Shown here piece after piece: positions 50,201 to 64,000 of a DNA stretch of 64,000 nt (position 1 is the stretch's first letter; each line of letters starts with the position of its first letter). A program made the position numbers and the translations under genes. A model generated the notes under the pieces. That model did no database searches. It was not told the DNA's origin and worked only from the letters and a program-made list of their open reading frames with translations. The stretch comes from RGIG4576 sp964536025 (lineage in GTDB: Bacteria; Bacteroidota; Bacteroidia; Bacteroidales; Muribaculaceae): the NCBI GenBank assembly GCA_964536025.1, contig CAZHXA010000005.1, forward strand, positions 11,911 to 75,910, given 5' to 3'.

Positions 50201-53200
50201 TTATGCTTCCTCTGAAAGAATTAAATCCCGATTGGACTCATCCTGACATCAACAAATAAAGAAACCTCTCACTGCTTAGTAGATTTTACTATCTTTCTTA
50301 GCTTTACTCAGTAAGAGTATGCCCTTCGTATGAAGAAAGACGTTGTTTCCAGTCGTCTGAAATAGGAGCAGACACACCATTTTTAACATCAAAGCCAACC
50401 ATTATTACAATACATTGGCACTTTACTTCTCCTGTTTCGGCGTTAATAAGTTGTTGCAATAGTTTAACACTGCGATCATGAACATATATTGTTTGTGTTT
50501 GCACTGCCATAGGCTCATGAAAATAAACCGGTGCAAGGTAATTACAATTTACACTTGCCACTACCACATTAGCAGAACGCCAATCCACCGGACCTCCATT
50601 TGCCGATGTAAAATAATCAGCTTTTCCCAAATCAAAAAATTCCATGTAAACAGCGTTATTCACATGCCCCAAAGCGTCTATATCATTAAATCTTATTTGT
50701 ACATTCAACTTATGCTTAAATGGATAAGCCGGCTCTATATAAAAAGGATTATTCTTACTCATATCATTTAAATATTATGTCATTTATCACTTCATGCCCA
50801 ACAGCATCGTTTAATCTTTTCACTAAAACAGAACGTCCCAACATAAGTTCATTTCTTAATGCCGCTGAAGACAATCGCACGAACAAACATCGGTCTTTTA
50901 CATAACGATTTATCGTATAACGATTAACACCGGGTCCCACGACATCTGCCCATAATTCGGATATTCTTAACTCATACATTTTTGTGTCCAATTTTTCCGA
51001 CTCCAAATAATGCTGAATAATCTGACCTACAGTTTCGGCATTAGACCTTTTCATATTACATCCTCCCTTTCTGCTTGAATATCGGCAACGATACAACCAT
51101 TTTCAACTGTAAAGATACGGTAATCACTGCCTGAGTGTCTTACGATTTCATCAAGATGCGTACGATTGGTATCCGTTATGAAAATTTGACCGAAATTATC
51201 ACCATTACTTACCATATTCACTATATTTTCAACTCTGGAAGTGTCTAATTTATCCAAAATATCATCTAATAAAAGAATTGGTGTAATTCCACTAACTTGT
51301 TTTAAAAAATCATATTGAGCCAAACGTAACGCTATTGTATAGGTTTTACATTGACCTTGCGAACCTGTCTTACGCATGCTATATTCACCAAGCAATAATT
51401 CAATATCATCACGATGAACACCACGAGTAGTATATCCTATTATCATATCACGCTCTCGATTGCTTGACAACAAATCATGCATTGAACTATCGTTAAGATG
51501 GCTTTTATACAAAAGTCGTACCGTCTCCGCACTACCGGAAATAGCTCTGTAATATTTCAAAAAAATAGGAGAAAAATCGTCTACCCACTGCTGCCTACAT
51601 TCATGAATATAACGTGCATCGGCACACATTTGAGCCTCAATCGATTCAAAAAGTATAACATCTCTATACCCTTTTCGTATCATTGCATTACGATTTTCCA
51701 CAGCTTTACCATATCTTATAAGTGACATGAGGTATTCGGGATTACTTTGAGATATTATCATATCCATAAGCCTGCGTCGCTCTTCACTTGCCCCTCTTAT
51801 AAGTTCCCAATCCATAGGCGAAACCATAACCACAGGCAACAAACCTATGTGCATACTCATCTTTTTATATTCTTTTCCATTGCGTTTCAACACCTTTCTT
51901 TTTCCTCGTTGTAACGACAATGTTATTTCTTCCGGTTCACCTCGTCTCTCATACATACCTTTTAACATCAAGAAATCTGAACCGTGATGTAATACAAGAT
52001 TGTCGGGTTGATTAGTATAACTCTTACTGAAGCTTAAATAATACACCGCATCAAGCACATTGGTTTTCCCCATGCCATTATTACCAATAAAACAATTCAC
52101 CTTCGGAGAAAAGTTCAAAGACGCTTCCTCTATATTTTTAAAATTCAGTATGGAAATGCTATTGAGTATCATATTGCAAAGATAATTCTTTTTCACTGTT
52201 TTCACCTTGCAAAAATCCATCTAATGTACATTTTACTTCATTTCCGTAGATAAATTACGCATTTTATCACAAACTCAATGGAATTTTATAAAAAAATTAA
52301 GCAATTCTTACTTTTTACTTAAAAAATATATTAATTTTGTTACCAATAACTAAAATATTCTATTCTGTACACAACAATTCTTAATCTACAATCATTAATA
52401 AACATGTGTACTAAAGAATCTATCTTAAGTTTGTAGTTGATATTTTAATATCACGATTAAAACACAGTTGAGATTCCCCCATTGGAGGAATCTCAACCTT
52501 TTTTATTGATTTTCGAATCAATCAATCACAGCAAGTCCGCCTTTTGACGTTTCTTTATACACACTTGGCAAATCATGACCGGTTTGTTTCATAACTTCAA
52601 CAACTCTATCAAAACTTACACTATGTACACCATCTGAAAAAGATGAATATAAATTAGAATCCAAAGCTCTTGCGGCTGCATAAGCATTACGCTCAATACA
52701 AGGAATTTGCACAAGCCCACACACCGGATCACAAGTCAACCCCAAGTGATGTTCAAGCCCCATTTCAGCAGCATATTCAATTTGCGATGGAGAACCGCCA
52801 AAAAGTTGACTTGCAGCAGCAGCAGCCATAGCACAAGCGACTCCCACTTCTCCTTGGCAACCCACCTCAGCCCCCGAAATAGACGCATTAGTTTTCACCA
52901 CATTACCAAAAATACCTGCTGTAGCCAAAGCTCTCAAAATTCGTTTTTCAGGAAAATTACGAGATAGATACAAATGATATAACACCGCAGGTAAAACTCC
53001 ACAAGAGCCACAAGTAGGAGCTGTTACAATCAATCCTCCGGCTGCATTTTCTTCACTTACAGCAAGTGCATAAGAATAAACCAAACCTCGACTTTTCAAG
53101 CTATTGGAGTGTCCGCTCGCTTTCATATAGTAGCTTATAGCTTTACGTCTCACACCTAAACCTCCGGGCAAAACGCCTTCAGCTTCAAGCCCTCGTTTAA

Positions 53201-56200
53201 CCGAATCTTTCATCACCTCCCAAACATCATGCAGATAATCCCAAATACCTTCACCTTCGCATTCATCTACATATTCCCAATAACTTTTACCAGTTTTCTC
53301 GCACCAGTCAAGTATATCGGAGATACGATGCATGGGATATATCGATTTTTTACATTCTTCGCCTAATGATATTTCATTTTCCCACACTATTTTTCCACCA
53401 CCAACTGAATAAACAATTTTTTCATCAAGTATGGTACCTTTTTCGTCATAAGCTGTGAATTTCATGCCGTTGGTATGGAAATCCAGCACAGTATCTGCTT
53501 TCCAATTTATTTTCACTTCGCCAACATGCGATAGCACATCTTCTATTGCCTTATCGGTTAAGTGACCTTTACCGGTAGCAGCAAGAGATCCATATAAATC
53601 AACTTCAAATCGCACAGCACAAGGATTTGAATCGAGAAAAACTTTTGCAGCTTTACGAGGACCCATTGTGTGACTGCTCGACGGTCCTGTTCCTATTCTG
53701 AAAATTTCACTTATAGATTCCATAGTAATGATTTATTGAATGAAACATATAGGTACGACAAAAGCGACCGCACATTAATCCCTCTTGATGTGTACCGTCG
53801 CTATATATCGTTTAAAAATTTATCCTAACAGTTAGCTTATTCGGCTGTTGCAGGAGCAACAGGAGCTTCAGCTTGTGCAGGTGCAGCCTTTTCGGTTGCA
53901 AACGGAGTTGTTTGTTCTTGTTGTACCGGTTGTTGAACGATACGGCTTCCTTTAACCAAAGTATTTGGAATGAAGAAAGAAGAAACAATACTACATACAA
54001 CAATGAAAATAGCTAACGACCATGTTGTTTTTTCAATAAAATCGGTAGATTTGCGAACTCCCATTACTTGATTTGCACCAGAGAAGTTTGAAGCAAGACC
54101 ACCACCTTTTGATTTTTGAATAAGTACTACGCCAATCATTAATAGAGAAGCGAGTAAAATAAGAATACTTAAAAAAATGTACATGATTTATTTATTGTTT
54201 ATATATTTTTCTGTTTTCACCAATTTACGCAAAAAACGAATTTGGTCTGCAAAGTAAATACTTTTTTCCGGATATTTCAAACTTATAGTTTTAATTATTT
54301 CAAGAGCCTTAGAATATTTACGCTGTTTTATATATATTTTAGCCAAACTCTCGCTCAACATCGAATCATCTGACACCGCAGGAGCTTCTATCGGTTCCGA
54401 TTTCGCTTCTTGCTTTTTAACCGGTTCTTCTGTCGATTTCTCTGCCTGGAAATACCCCGGTTTCTCTTTAGATTTTAGTATAAACCTATTTATAAGTATA
54501 TCATCGCTATCCGTTTGAGGAGAAGACAAATCGGATTGCGTAGGTTTGCTTCGTTCCTCTTCAGCTGCAAGAATCTGAGCATAATCGGGTACCGGATTAA
54601 AAATCATACGATTCAATAATTCCAATTCTTTTTCATCACTATTTCCATAAGTGTTAAGGAATTTATCAAGAGTTGAATCTGTATCCATTTGTTTCGGTTT
54701 AGGTTCCGATGGGTAAAAGGATGCAAATTTTTCAGCATTTTCACCTAAAATATCAAATAACGCCCTTCTATCAGGAAAAGAAATCGCCAATTTGCTTAAA
54801 ACATTCTCATCAAGACCTTCTTTATTCTGATTATGATAAAGATACAACAAAGACGGTAAAGTGAAATAAGGATACTTCACCTTTGCCTCATCAAGCCATT
54901 CCTTACTTACAGAAACAGCCGAGTCGGTTATCATTCCTTGTATTTCATTTGTTATATCCATTCTCGTTTTTTTACTTTACCAATTTCCAATAGTAGCATT
55001 AAAAATCAAGTCAGAAAGTTCTTTGCTTATCTGTGTACATAGTTCATCTTGAACATCGGTAAGCAATTCATTGCTCGAAAAATCTCTATATGCAGAAAAA
55101 GTTTGGTCTATATCTTGTCCTTCTTTCTTATTATCTATATATTTTACTCTCACAGTTATAGTAAGACGCGTTTGAGAAGCATAAGCATCTTCATTAACAG
55201 CCTGAGGGCTTAATGAATATCCTGTTATTTCTCCCTCTAATCTCAAATCAGAATTATTCGAGTCAACCACTCTCAGACGCGTTTGGCGAGTAATCATATC
55301 CGTTATTTGATTTTCAAAAGTTTGTTGCAACGGAGGATAAACTAAAGCCGAACGTATAGGGAATTGAGAGATTGATATTGTTTTATAAATATCATAATCT
55401 AACGCCGCACCATTAAATTTATAACTCACAGTGCAGGCTTGAAACAGCAATATCACTAACACTAAGGAAAATATACGTTTTAGTATTATTCCTTTCTCTG
55501 TATATTTATTTTTACTCAAGTCCATATTCTTTAATCTTACGATATAAAGTGCGTTCTGAAATATTCAATTCTTCGGCTGTGCGACGACGCTTACCCCCAT
55601 TTCGTTCAAGAGAGCGACGTATCGTTTCCCTTTCAGTATCTTCGAGAGTCATCGCATTTTGAACTTTTGTAGAAAGTTTCTCTATCACAACATGCTCATC
55701 ACATTGTTCTTCTTGCTCATCTCCTCCTACTTCACTATATTCAACCTCATTGGTGGTTGTATCAGATTTATCATATTGTGTCGGATAATGCAAAAGCGAA
55801 TGAGAATGACGAACTTCAGTAGAAGGCGTATCAATGTGATGCGTTTCCCGCATTACATGCTGCTCACCGTCTAAACGACTACGCAACTCGTCAAGTTCAT
55901 TTTGCATTTTAAACAACATCTTAAACAGCAATTCTCGTTCTTGATTATAGCTGAATGAAGAAGCCGAAGAAGCCACTGTAGGTTTGTATTCCCCTCCATA
56001 TTGTGGCAAATATTTTTTGATTTGTTCGGCATCCACCGAATTACCGGCTTCAAACAAAGCAATCTGCTCGATTACATTTTTCAATTGACGCACATTTCCC
56101 GGCCAACGGTAATTTAAGAGTGCATTTTTTGCATCATCAAGCAATTTTACATTAGGCATACGATATTTTTCGGCAAAATCTCCGGCAAATTTACGCGTAA

Positions 56201-59200
56201 GTAACAAAATATCATTTCCTCGAGCTCTCAATGGTGGAACCTGAATAATAATTGTAGATAAACGATAATATAAGTCTTCGCGGAATTTTCCTTCGCTCAC
56301 TGCTTGCAACATGTCTTTATTAGTTGCAGCAACAACGCGTATATTTGTTTTTTGTACAGCCGATGACCCCACTTTAATATATTCACCACTTTCAAGCACA
56401 CGAAGCAATCTTGCTTGAGTTGTAAGAGGTAATTCAGCAACTTCATCAAGAAAAATTGTTCCTCCGTCAGCTTCTTCAAAATACCCTTTTCGTGAAGATA
56501 TAGCTCCGGTGAACGCTCCTTTTTCGTGTCCAAACAACTCAGAGTCTATCGTCCCTTCAGGAATAGCTCCACAATTGACTGCAATATATCTATTATGTTT
56601 GCGAGCACTGTAATCGTGTATTATATTCGGGAAAAACTCCTTTCCCGAACCGCTTTCACCTATAATAAGCACCGACAAATCTATGGGAGCAACTTGAATA
56701 GCTCTTCCTACTGCATTAACCAACGCCGATGCATTACCTATTATCGAATAACGTTGTTTCGCCTTTAATATGTCGGGAGATATTTCGTTCATTTTTATTT
56801 TTTAAGTGCAAATGTCGTATCTTTTAAGAATTTTGTTAGTTCCTCAACACTTTTATATTGAGAAAGTTCTTCCACGCTTATGGGTTTACCCACCGTCATG
56901 CGTAATGTTGTACCATGTTTACGGAACACTTCACTCGGCAACATAAGCGAACGCAATGGCCAACATATACGTCCCATTATATAACTGAACATAGAATTAT
57001 ACCCATGAAAATAAATCGGTATAACAGGTACTTTCAGCTGCTGTATCAATCTTATTATAGATGGTTGCCATTCACGATCATCAATCTGTAAACGTCCATT
57101 AATCTTAGCCACCGACCCTGCCGGAAAGAAGCCAAGAGGATGCCCGTTCTTAATGTGCATCATAGCTTCTCTAATACCACGCATTGTTACAGCTTTTTTA
57201 GCCGGGTCGTTACTTGCTATCGGATCGACAGCAATAAAATTTTCACGCATGGCTGTAATATAATTCAATATAAGATTCACCATAACCTTATAATCTTTGC
57301 GACGAGATGCCAATTCGCTTATAAGCGTAATTCCATCAAGAGCTCCAAACGGATGATTAGAAACGGTTATAAACGGCTCGTCAGAAAGATTATCAAGTAT
57401 TTCTTTATTCTCAACAACAACAGTTATATTCAAGTCTTTCAACAATCCCTTTGTAAACGGAGCACCCGGAGTTTTATAATTATTCTCGTGCAACCAGTTG
57501 ACTTTATCTATTTTCAACAGTTTAAACAAGAAATTTACAAGTTTGGGTTTACCTTTAAAAAAAGGAACCATCTTACATATATCATCGTAATCGAGAACTT
57601 TAGGCTTTATTGGTGATTCTTCCATTTGCTTTTATTATTCATTTTTAAACCTTACACAATTAAGGCAATATACAATTCATTGCAAAATTACTAAAAAAAC
57701 AGCGTTTCAACAAAAAAACGCTGTCAATACACTATTTCATTTTCAATGAACGAGCTAAGCCCGAATAAGATACCGTAAATCCGAAATGATATCCTTTTGC
57801 TCCTATTTCTTTAAAATCGGCATGAGCGACAAACGGCGTTATGCGTAAAGACGAAGTGAATTGTTCTCGTTGTCCGGTAAGGAAAAACGGTGTACTTGAT
57901 ACATAAGTATGTAATTTTATATCAAAATCCACCCCAACAATCCAACTAAAATCTTTCAATTTTGCATTTTCAGTGCTTGTCACTTTACTCACCCACTCTT
58001 TAGTATCGGTATCTTCTTCCCATTTAAGATTTGCCATATTCCAATTATAGCCACTCCAATACATACCGACAAACGGGGTAACAGCTACTCGCTTCGTATC
58101 CACAATACTATATCCCAATGAAGTTTGCACCCCGAGATAAGTTGCACATTCATTCATAGGTCCTTGCAAATCACGGTTTTGTTTATCCTTAATTCCAAAT
58201 ACATTAGGCTTATTGAAATCAGATTGACCATAAGAAATATCGGCTTTCAACTTCAAACGCTTATAACCTCCGGTAAGACCTGCTGTGAATGTAAAGCAAT
58301 TACCGAAATAATCTTTTATATCAGAATTAGGAAAAATTCCCCCAAGTCCTAAATATATACCATAATTCCAATCATTTGTAGTAAACTCTGGAGCAGCAGG
58401 CAGACCAATTTCTTCCAACCCTTTGCGTGTATAATATTCCCATTCTTGAAGTTTTTTATCATTATTACCATCTTCGGTTTCCATTCTTATTGTTTCAATT
58501 TGCTCTTTATACAGATTTTGATAATGAGCAAGACGCTTATCGGCTTCAAGTCCGTTCATACCTGTTCCTAAATCGTTTTGCAAGCGACGACGGAACAACT
58601 CCAATTGGTCAAACTGCAATTGATGATAACGCAAACGTCGTTCGGTACGCACCAAAGTGTCGGCATAAGAATTATTTCTATCCATCACCGCATCGGCAGT
58701 AATCCTATATTGCAATTTTTTATCGGCAAGTTCTTCATTGGATACCGACATAAGAGCAACCTTCAAATAAGAGGGTGTACCCTTTATAATTGCACTACCT
58801 TTAAAATCGTTCCAAGTCAACGGACCTTCACTCCATTTTTTCAAGTCCTTGTTTTGTGCTATAGAGGCCAAAGAGGAAATGACGGCAACCAATATGATAA
58901 TCGTTTTCTTCATTGCATTCATTTTTATCACTTTATATTTTCAAGTATGCGTTTCAAAACGACTTGAGCCGAAATCTCTCTGTTAGCCGCTTCAGGAATA
59001 ACTATTGATTGAGCACTTTCTATCACAGCATCACTCACTATCATATTGCGACGCACAGGCAAACAGTGCATAAAATAGGCATTATTAGTGAGTGCCATTT
59101 TTTCGGTGGTAACAGTCCATGACATATCTTTGCTAATTATTTTACCATAATTAGGGTCGGCATAAGCACTCCAATTTTTCGCATACACAAAATCGGCTCC

Positions 59201-62200
59201 GGCAAGAGCTTTATCTTGGTCATATTCTATTTTTGCATTTCCCGAAAACTTAGGGTCAAGTTCATAACCTTTAGGATGAGTTATAACAAAATCATAATCA
59301 GTGGCATTCATCCATTGAGCAAATGAATTAGGTACGGCTTGAGGCAGAGCCTTTGGGTGAGGAGCCCATGTAAGAACCACCTTAGGACGTTCCACTTTCT
59401 TAAATTCTTCGATTGTAATTAAGTCGGCAAATGCTTGCAACGGATGAACGGTTGCCGTTTCCATAGCAAACACCGGTTTACCTGAATATTTAATGAATTG
59501 TTGAAGAATTTTCTCTTCGTAATCATCTTTTTTATTCTCAAAACGAGCAAACGAGCGTACGCCTATCACATCGCAATAACTACCCATAACAGGAATCGCT
59601 TCAAGCAAATGCTCACTCTTATCACCATCCATTACCACACCTCTTTCAGTTTCAAGTTTCCAAGCCCCTTGATTCACATCAAGCACAATTACATTCATTC
59701 CAAGATTCATTGCTGCTTTTTGAGTGCTTAATCGTGTGCGTAACGATGAATTAAAGAAAACCATAAGCAAAGTTTTGTTTTCCCCAAGAGACTTATATCC
59801 AAATCTATTGGCTTTTACTTCTAAGGCTTCCTTTACTGCAAGTTTTAAATCTCCTATATCATTTACATTTACAAAACTTCTCATTTTTCTTATTTTTGAT
59901 TAATTTTAAGATGCCAAATTACAAAAATTTCTTGTGAAAAACACCTATTCCTACCCAAAAACACGCATTTTACCTATTTTTATAACTTTTTATCCAATCA
60001 CACGGCTTTAAAAACTGTTTTTTTTATAAAAATCTTCCTAAAGTCAAAGTCGAAAAGCAATTTTCCACCTGCATAGCACCCTCAATTTTTGAGGCCACAG
60101 GGATGAAACTTAATTTTTCTACGCCTAGCCTACTATCTAATTTTTCTTAATATTGCATTTGCCCTTGGACTCACGTTTTATAAAAATCTTTATCAGTTTT
60201 TTGTTTTTATTGACCGCTTTTCAATTTATTTTCATTATCTTTGCAATCAGAATAAAAATCGGCGGGGTGTAGCACAGTTGGTAGCGCGCTACGTTCGGGA
60301 CGTAGAGGCCGGAAGTTCGAGTCTTCTCACCCCGACAAACAAAATTGAGAATCAGTATAGATGCAGGTTCTCTTTTTTTATTTTAAAACAAACATGTTAA
60401 AATCGGCAAGTTCTTCTTACATTTGTCAAAATTATATTAACACAAAATATTATCATGTCGAGAATAGCAAACTTCAATCTGCATCTGCGAGTAAGTATCT
60501 TATTGGCAGTAACATTATTATCCGTAGGAGCAACCGCTCAAAATGTGCAATTACACTATGATTTTGGACGTCATCTTTACTCTTCAAAGCAATCGGACAG
60601 ACAGAAAGTAACTCTAACCTATGAGACCTTTAAAGCCGACAAATTGGGTACATGGTACTATTTTGTTGATTTTGATTTGCGTAATAGCGGTTCAAGTGGA
60701 GCATATACCGAAATAAGTCGCGAATTTTGTTTAGGTAAAAACTCTCCTTTTTCTGCTCATATAGAATTTGACGGAGGACTAAATTTATACGGAAGTTTTC
60801 AAAATGCAATCCTTATAGGTCCTGCATATAATGGACATTCTGCTGATTTTTCAAAAACATGGAGTGTGCAGTTAATGTATAAACAAAGCTTAAAAAGCAA
60901 TGGTAAAAAAGCATTGGCAGGAGTACAACTCACAGGAGTATGGGGAGTAACCTTTGGCAATGAAAAATGGACATTTTCCGGATTTGCCGACTTATGGACA
61001 GGTTATATACCCAAATGGGAGGATAATAAACAAAAGAAAGGTGTGATATTCCTCACCGAGCCACAATTATGGTATAATTTCAATAAGCATTTTTCAGTAG
61101 GTACAGAATGGGAACTTTCAAGCAATTTCATTTATCCCACCGGAAACACCGACACACGTTTTTACGTAAATCCAACATTAGCAGTCAAATTTAATTTATA
61201 ACATATAACGTTACAAGCCATGAATTTCTTAGAAGAAAAAATTCTTGAAGATGGCATCATCAAGGAAGGAAACATTCTCAAAGTTGACAATTTCCTTAAT
61301 CATCAGATTGATGTAGACATAATACGCCAGATTGCATACGAAATCAAGCGTCGTTTCAAAGGTGCTGAAGTAACTAAAATTCTCACCATTGAGGCAAGTG
61401 GCATTGCAATGGCTACATTGCTTGGCGACCTTTACGATGTGCCGGTTGTATTTGCAAAAAAGGGCGAAACAGCCAATTGCACAGACGATAAGTATGTTGC
61501 ACAAGCTTATTCCTTTACACACAAGCGACTTAACAACGTATTTGTGTCACGTCCTTATCTCACTGCCAACGATAAAGTGCTTATTGTTGACGACTTCCTT
61601 GCCGACGGACAAGCATCAAAAGCACTTATCGACATCGTACATCAAGCCGGCGGACAAGTGGTAGGTCTTGGTATCGCCATTGAAAAAGGACAACAACAAG
61701 GCGGACGCATGCTTCGTGAAGAAGGTTATCATCTTGAATCAATTGCCATTATCGATTCAATGGATTATGAAAAACAAGAAATTATTTTCAGACATGAGTA
61801 AAAACAATACAACAAGCAACGATAACATTTATCAACTTGATGGGCGTATGCCTGTGCTGAAAGCTCTTCCTTTCGGACTTCAACACATATTGGCAATGTT
61901 TGTTGCTAATATTACACCTATCATCATTTTAGCCAATGTGGTGGGATTGCCTCGCGAACTTAGTTCGGCATTGGTACAAAACTGTATGATTATAGCCGGT
62001 ATAGGTACATTGGTACAACTCTATCCGGTGTGGAGAATAGGTTCACGCTTGCCTATTGTAATGGGTATTAGTTTCACATTCCTTTCACTCGCCATTGCCA
62101 TCGCCACAACTCAAGGCATGGGTGTGCTTATGGGTGCCGTTATTTTAGGAGGTATTGTAGAAGGTCTATTAGGATTATTCCCTAAATATTGGACACGATT

Positions 62201-64000
62201 GATTTCTCCCGAAGTAGCAGCCACTGTGGTTACTGCCATAGGCTTTTCATTGCTACCTATTGGTGCTAATAGTTTTGCCGGAGGCCAGGGTGCTGAAGAT
62301 TTCGGAAGCCTTAACAATTGGATTGTAGGCTCGGTTACATTGTTTACTTGCTTGATTGTTATGATTTTCGGCAAAGGTCTTTTACGAGCATTATCTGTAT
62401 TGGTAGGGTTAATTGTAGGGTATATTCTTTCTCTATGCATGGGTATGGTTGATTTCTCTGCATTGAGTAACGTGAGTGCGTTTGCTCTTCCTACATTACT
62501 TCCGTTCACTCCGGAGTTCCGTCTCGATGCAATTTTGGCGGTTGTGTGCATTTATATGGTATCTGCCACCGAAACCATCGGAGACACATCGGTTTTGTGT
62601 TCCAGTACTCTTGGACGAAACGCCAAAAAAGAAGAACTCGGACGAGCTGTGGCTTGCGATGGTTTTGTAAGCTCTATCGCCGGCTTGTTTGGTTGTACTC
62701 CCATCACATCATTCTCTCAAAATGTAGGATTGATTAGTATATCAAAAGTTGTAAATAGATTTGCCATAGGAATGGGAGCCATACTTATGCTTTTGAGCGG
62801 TTTTATTCCAGCTATTGGTGTGATTCTCACATCCATTCCTCAAGCAGTGCTTGGTGGTTGCACCATCATGATGTTCGGTTCAATTTTATTTGCAGGTTTC
62901 GGGATGGTAGCAAAATGCGGATTCTCCAATCGAAATATGATTTTGGTGAGCATGTCGCTAAGTGTTGGTCTTGGCTTTACCCAAGCTACAGGAATGTTTA
63001 AAGTATTCCCTCAAATGGTTCAAACCGTATTTGGCGACAACTGCGTGGCTGTTGTATTCCTATTAGCCATCATCTTAAATCTCATCTTGCCTAAAGATAA
63101 AGAATAATAACACCAAGCAACAATGGCAGACAATTTTTTAGAAAACAGGTATGAAGAATACCTCAAACAAAAAGCGGCAAAAGAAGCCGCAAAACGACTT
63201 GCTTGGCGTAAACGTCTGCAGGCATATAAAGAAAAGCTATCTAAAGAAAAACAAAAATAATATTTATATTTACACTATATAAAAACAGTGGCGGTTCATA
63301 ACAAACCGCCACTGTTTTTTCCTTTATCCTATAGCAACTTTTATTATAGCACAACTTTGCTTGCACGAGAGCCTTGACGCTTGATGAAAATACCATTTTT
63401 AGGATTAGCAACCTTTACACCTTGCAAATTGAAGTATTCAACAGGAGCATTTTCGTCTACCAATGTTTCTTCAACGCCTGTACTTGCATCACTTTTATAG
63501 TCACTTACCTCCTTTACGCCCGGTCTTGACCAATAATTTTCAAGTGAGCCATACAACTTCACGGTTGTACCAATAAGCGAACTATTATCCTTGATATTTA
63601 ACGCAGTGCGAACATCTCCTGAAGGCAATTGAACCGGAAGATTTTCAGGAGTAGCTTCGGTTATTTTACATAAAACAATACTTAAATTAGTAATAGTAGG
63701 GGTAATTCCTTTATAGAGCCTCCATCCTTAGGCAATGTATTAGTACTCAATGTAAACAATTCCGCATCAGCCCCTTCTACCGACACTGTTATGTCTGTTG
63801 TTAAATATGCACTCAACACTTCCTCCTCTTGCTCATGTGTACCACCTTTTACTGAAGCAAAAGCCATTGAAGACACTGCTAAAATCATAAAAAACTAAGT
63901 AAAAATTTTTTCATAATGTTTAATTTTAATGCTTTGAGAAAAAATTGTTGAAAATTTTACAGAAAAAATTTCCTTTTTTTATATATGTTATATATTTTTG

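Overview
The window is a piece of an AT-rich Bacteroidota chromosome, most likely order Bacteroidales. The evidence is the gene content (N-succinylornithine carbamoyltransferase, DUF5020 barrel, DUF4250, a TPR plus outer-membrane-barrel pair, a GH13_8-like branching enzyme) and the promoters. Many start sites are preceded by the Bacteroidota RpoD pattern TAnnTTTG, and at least seven have a TTG exactly 19-20 bases upstream. Genes lack Shine-Dalgarno sequences. I see no phage, insertion sequence, CRISPR array, toxin-antitoxin pair or integrase. This is essentially core genome, so the interest lies in regulatory structures and a few odd proteins.

Layout. 1-4.1 kb: end of queA, a MalY/PatB C-S lyase, an AAA ATPase with a TOPRIM-like DUF4435 half, and anmK. 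4.2-8.5 kb (minus): a lipid A phosphoethanolamine transferase coupled to a BamA/TamA-like barrel, then dedA and mnmD. 8.7-16.7 kb: a large TPR lipid/envelope-type protein with a plug-less TonB-receptor-like barrel, rubrerythrin under two Fur/PerR-like boxes, and the cbiMN-cbiQ-cbiO cobalt/nickel importer. 16.8-22.1 kb: long-chain acyl-CoA ligase, a stomatin-tail membrane protein, a YhcH protein, pyrE with an SRPBCC gene, and an ECF sigma factor with its membrane partner. 22.4-25.2 kb: DUF4250, miaA, cmk, ispH. 25.4-32 kb: an RND efflux operon (adaptor, pump, outer-membrane factor) that ends in an LpxA paralogue.

32-45 kb: an esterase, then minus-strand rsmI-like, MBL hydrolase and mtgA; an RsmF-like methyltransferase; a secreted metallophosphoesterase; a eukaryote-type glycogen branching enzyme; a MATE transporter; upp; and HAD-ribF. 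45-50 kb: rimP-nusA-infB behind a strong terminator hairpin, then folK. 50-60 kb (minus): recF-DUF721-thioesterase, sdaA, an envelope operon (acyltransferase, sigma-54 activator, lptE, TPR, secG), a beta-barrel protein and N-succinylornithine carbamoyltransferase. 60.2-63.3 kb: tRNA-Pro(CGG) and a xanthine salvage operon (DUF5020 barrel, xpt, purine permease, 45-residue ORF). The last 0.6 kb is a decayed secreted-protein gene.

The best leads for undescribed biology are two intrinsic terminators that sit inside leaders. One is in front of rimP-nusA-infB, where an 18-codon ORF spans the hairpin and overlaps the rimP start codon. The other is in front of the ECF sigma factor, preceded by a full-consensus promoter about 105 nt upstream. 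Also notable are the paired 7-1-7 palindromes at the rubrerythrin promoter, the perfect inverted repeat upstream of the efflux operon, and an LpxA paralogue in which two of the four active-site histidines are replaced. All functions are inferred from sequence by eye; no database search was possible.
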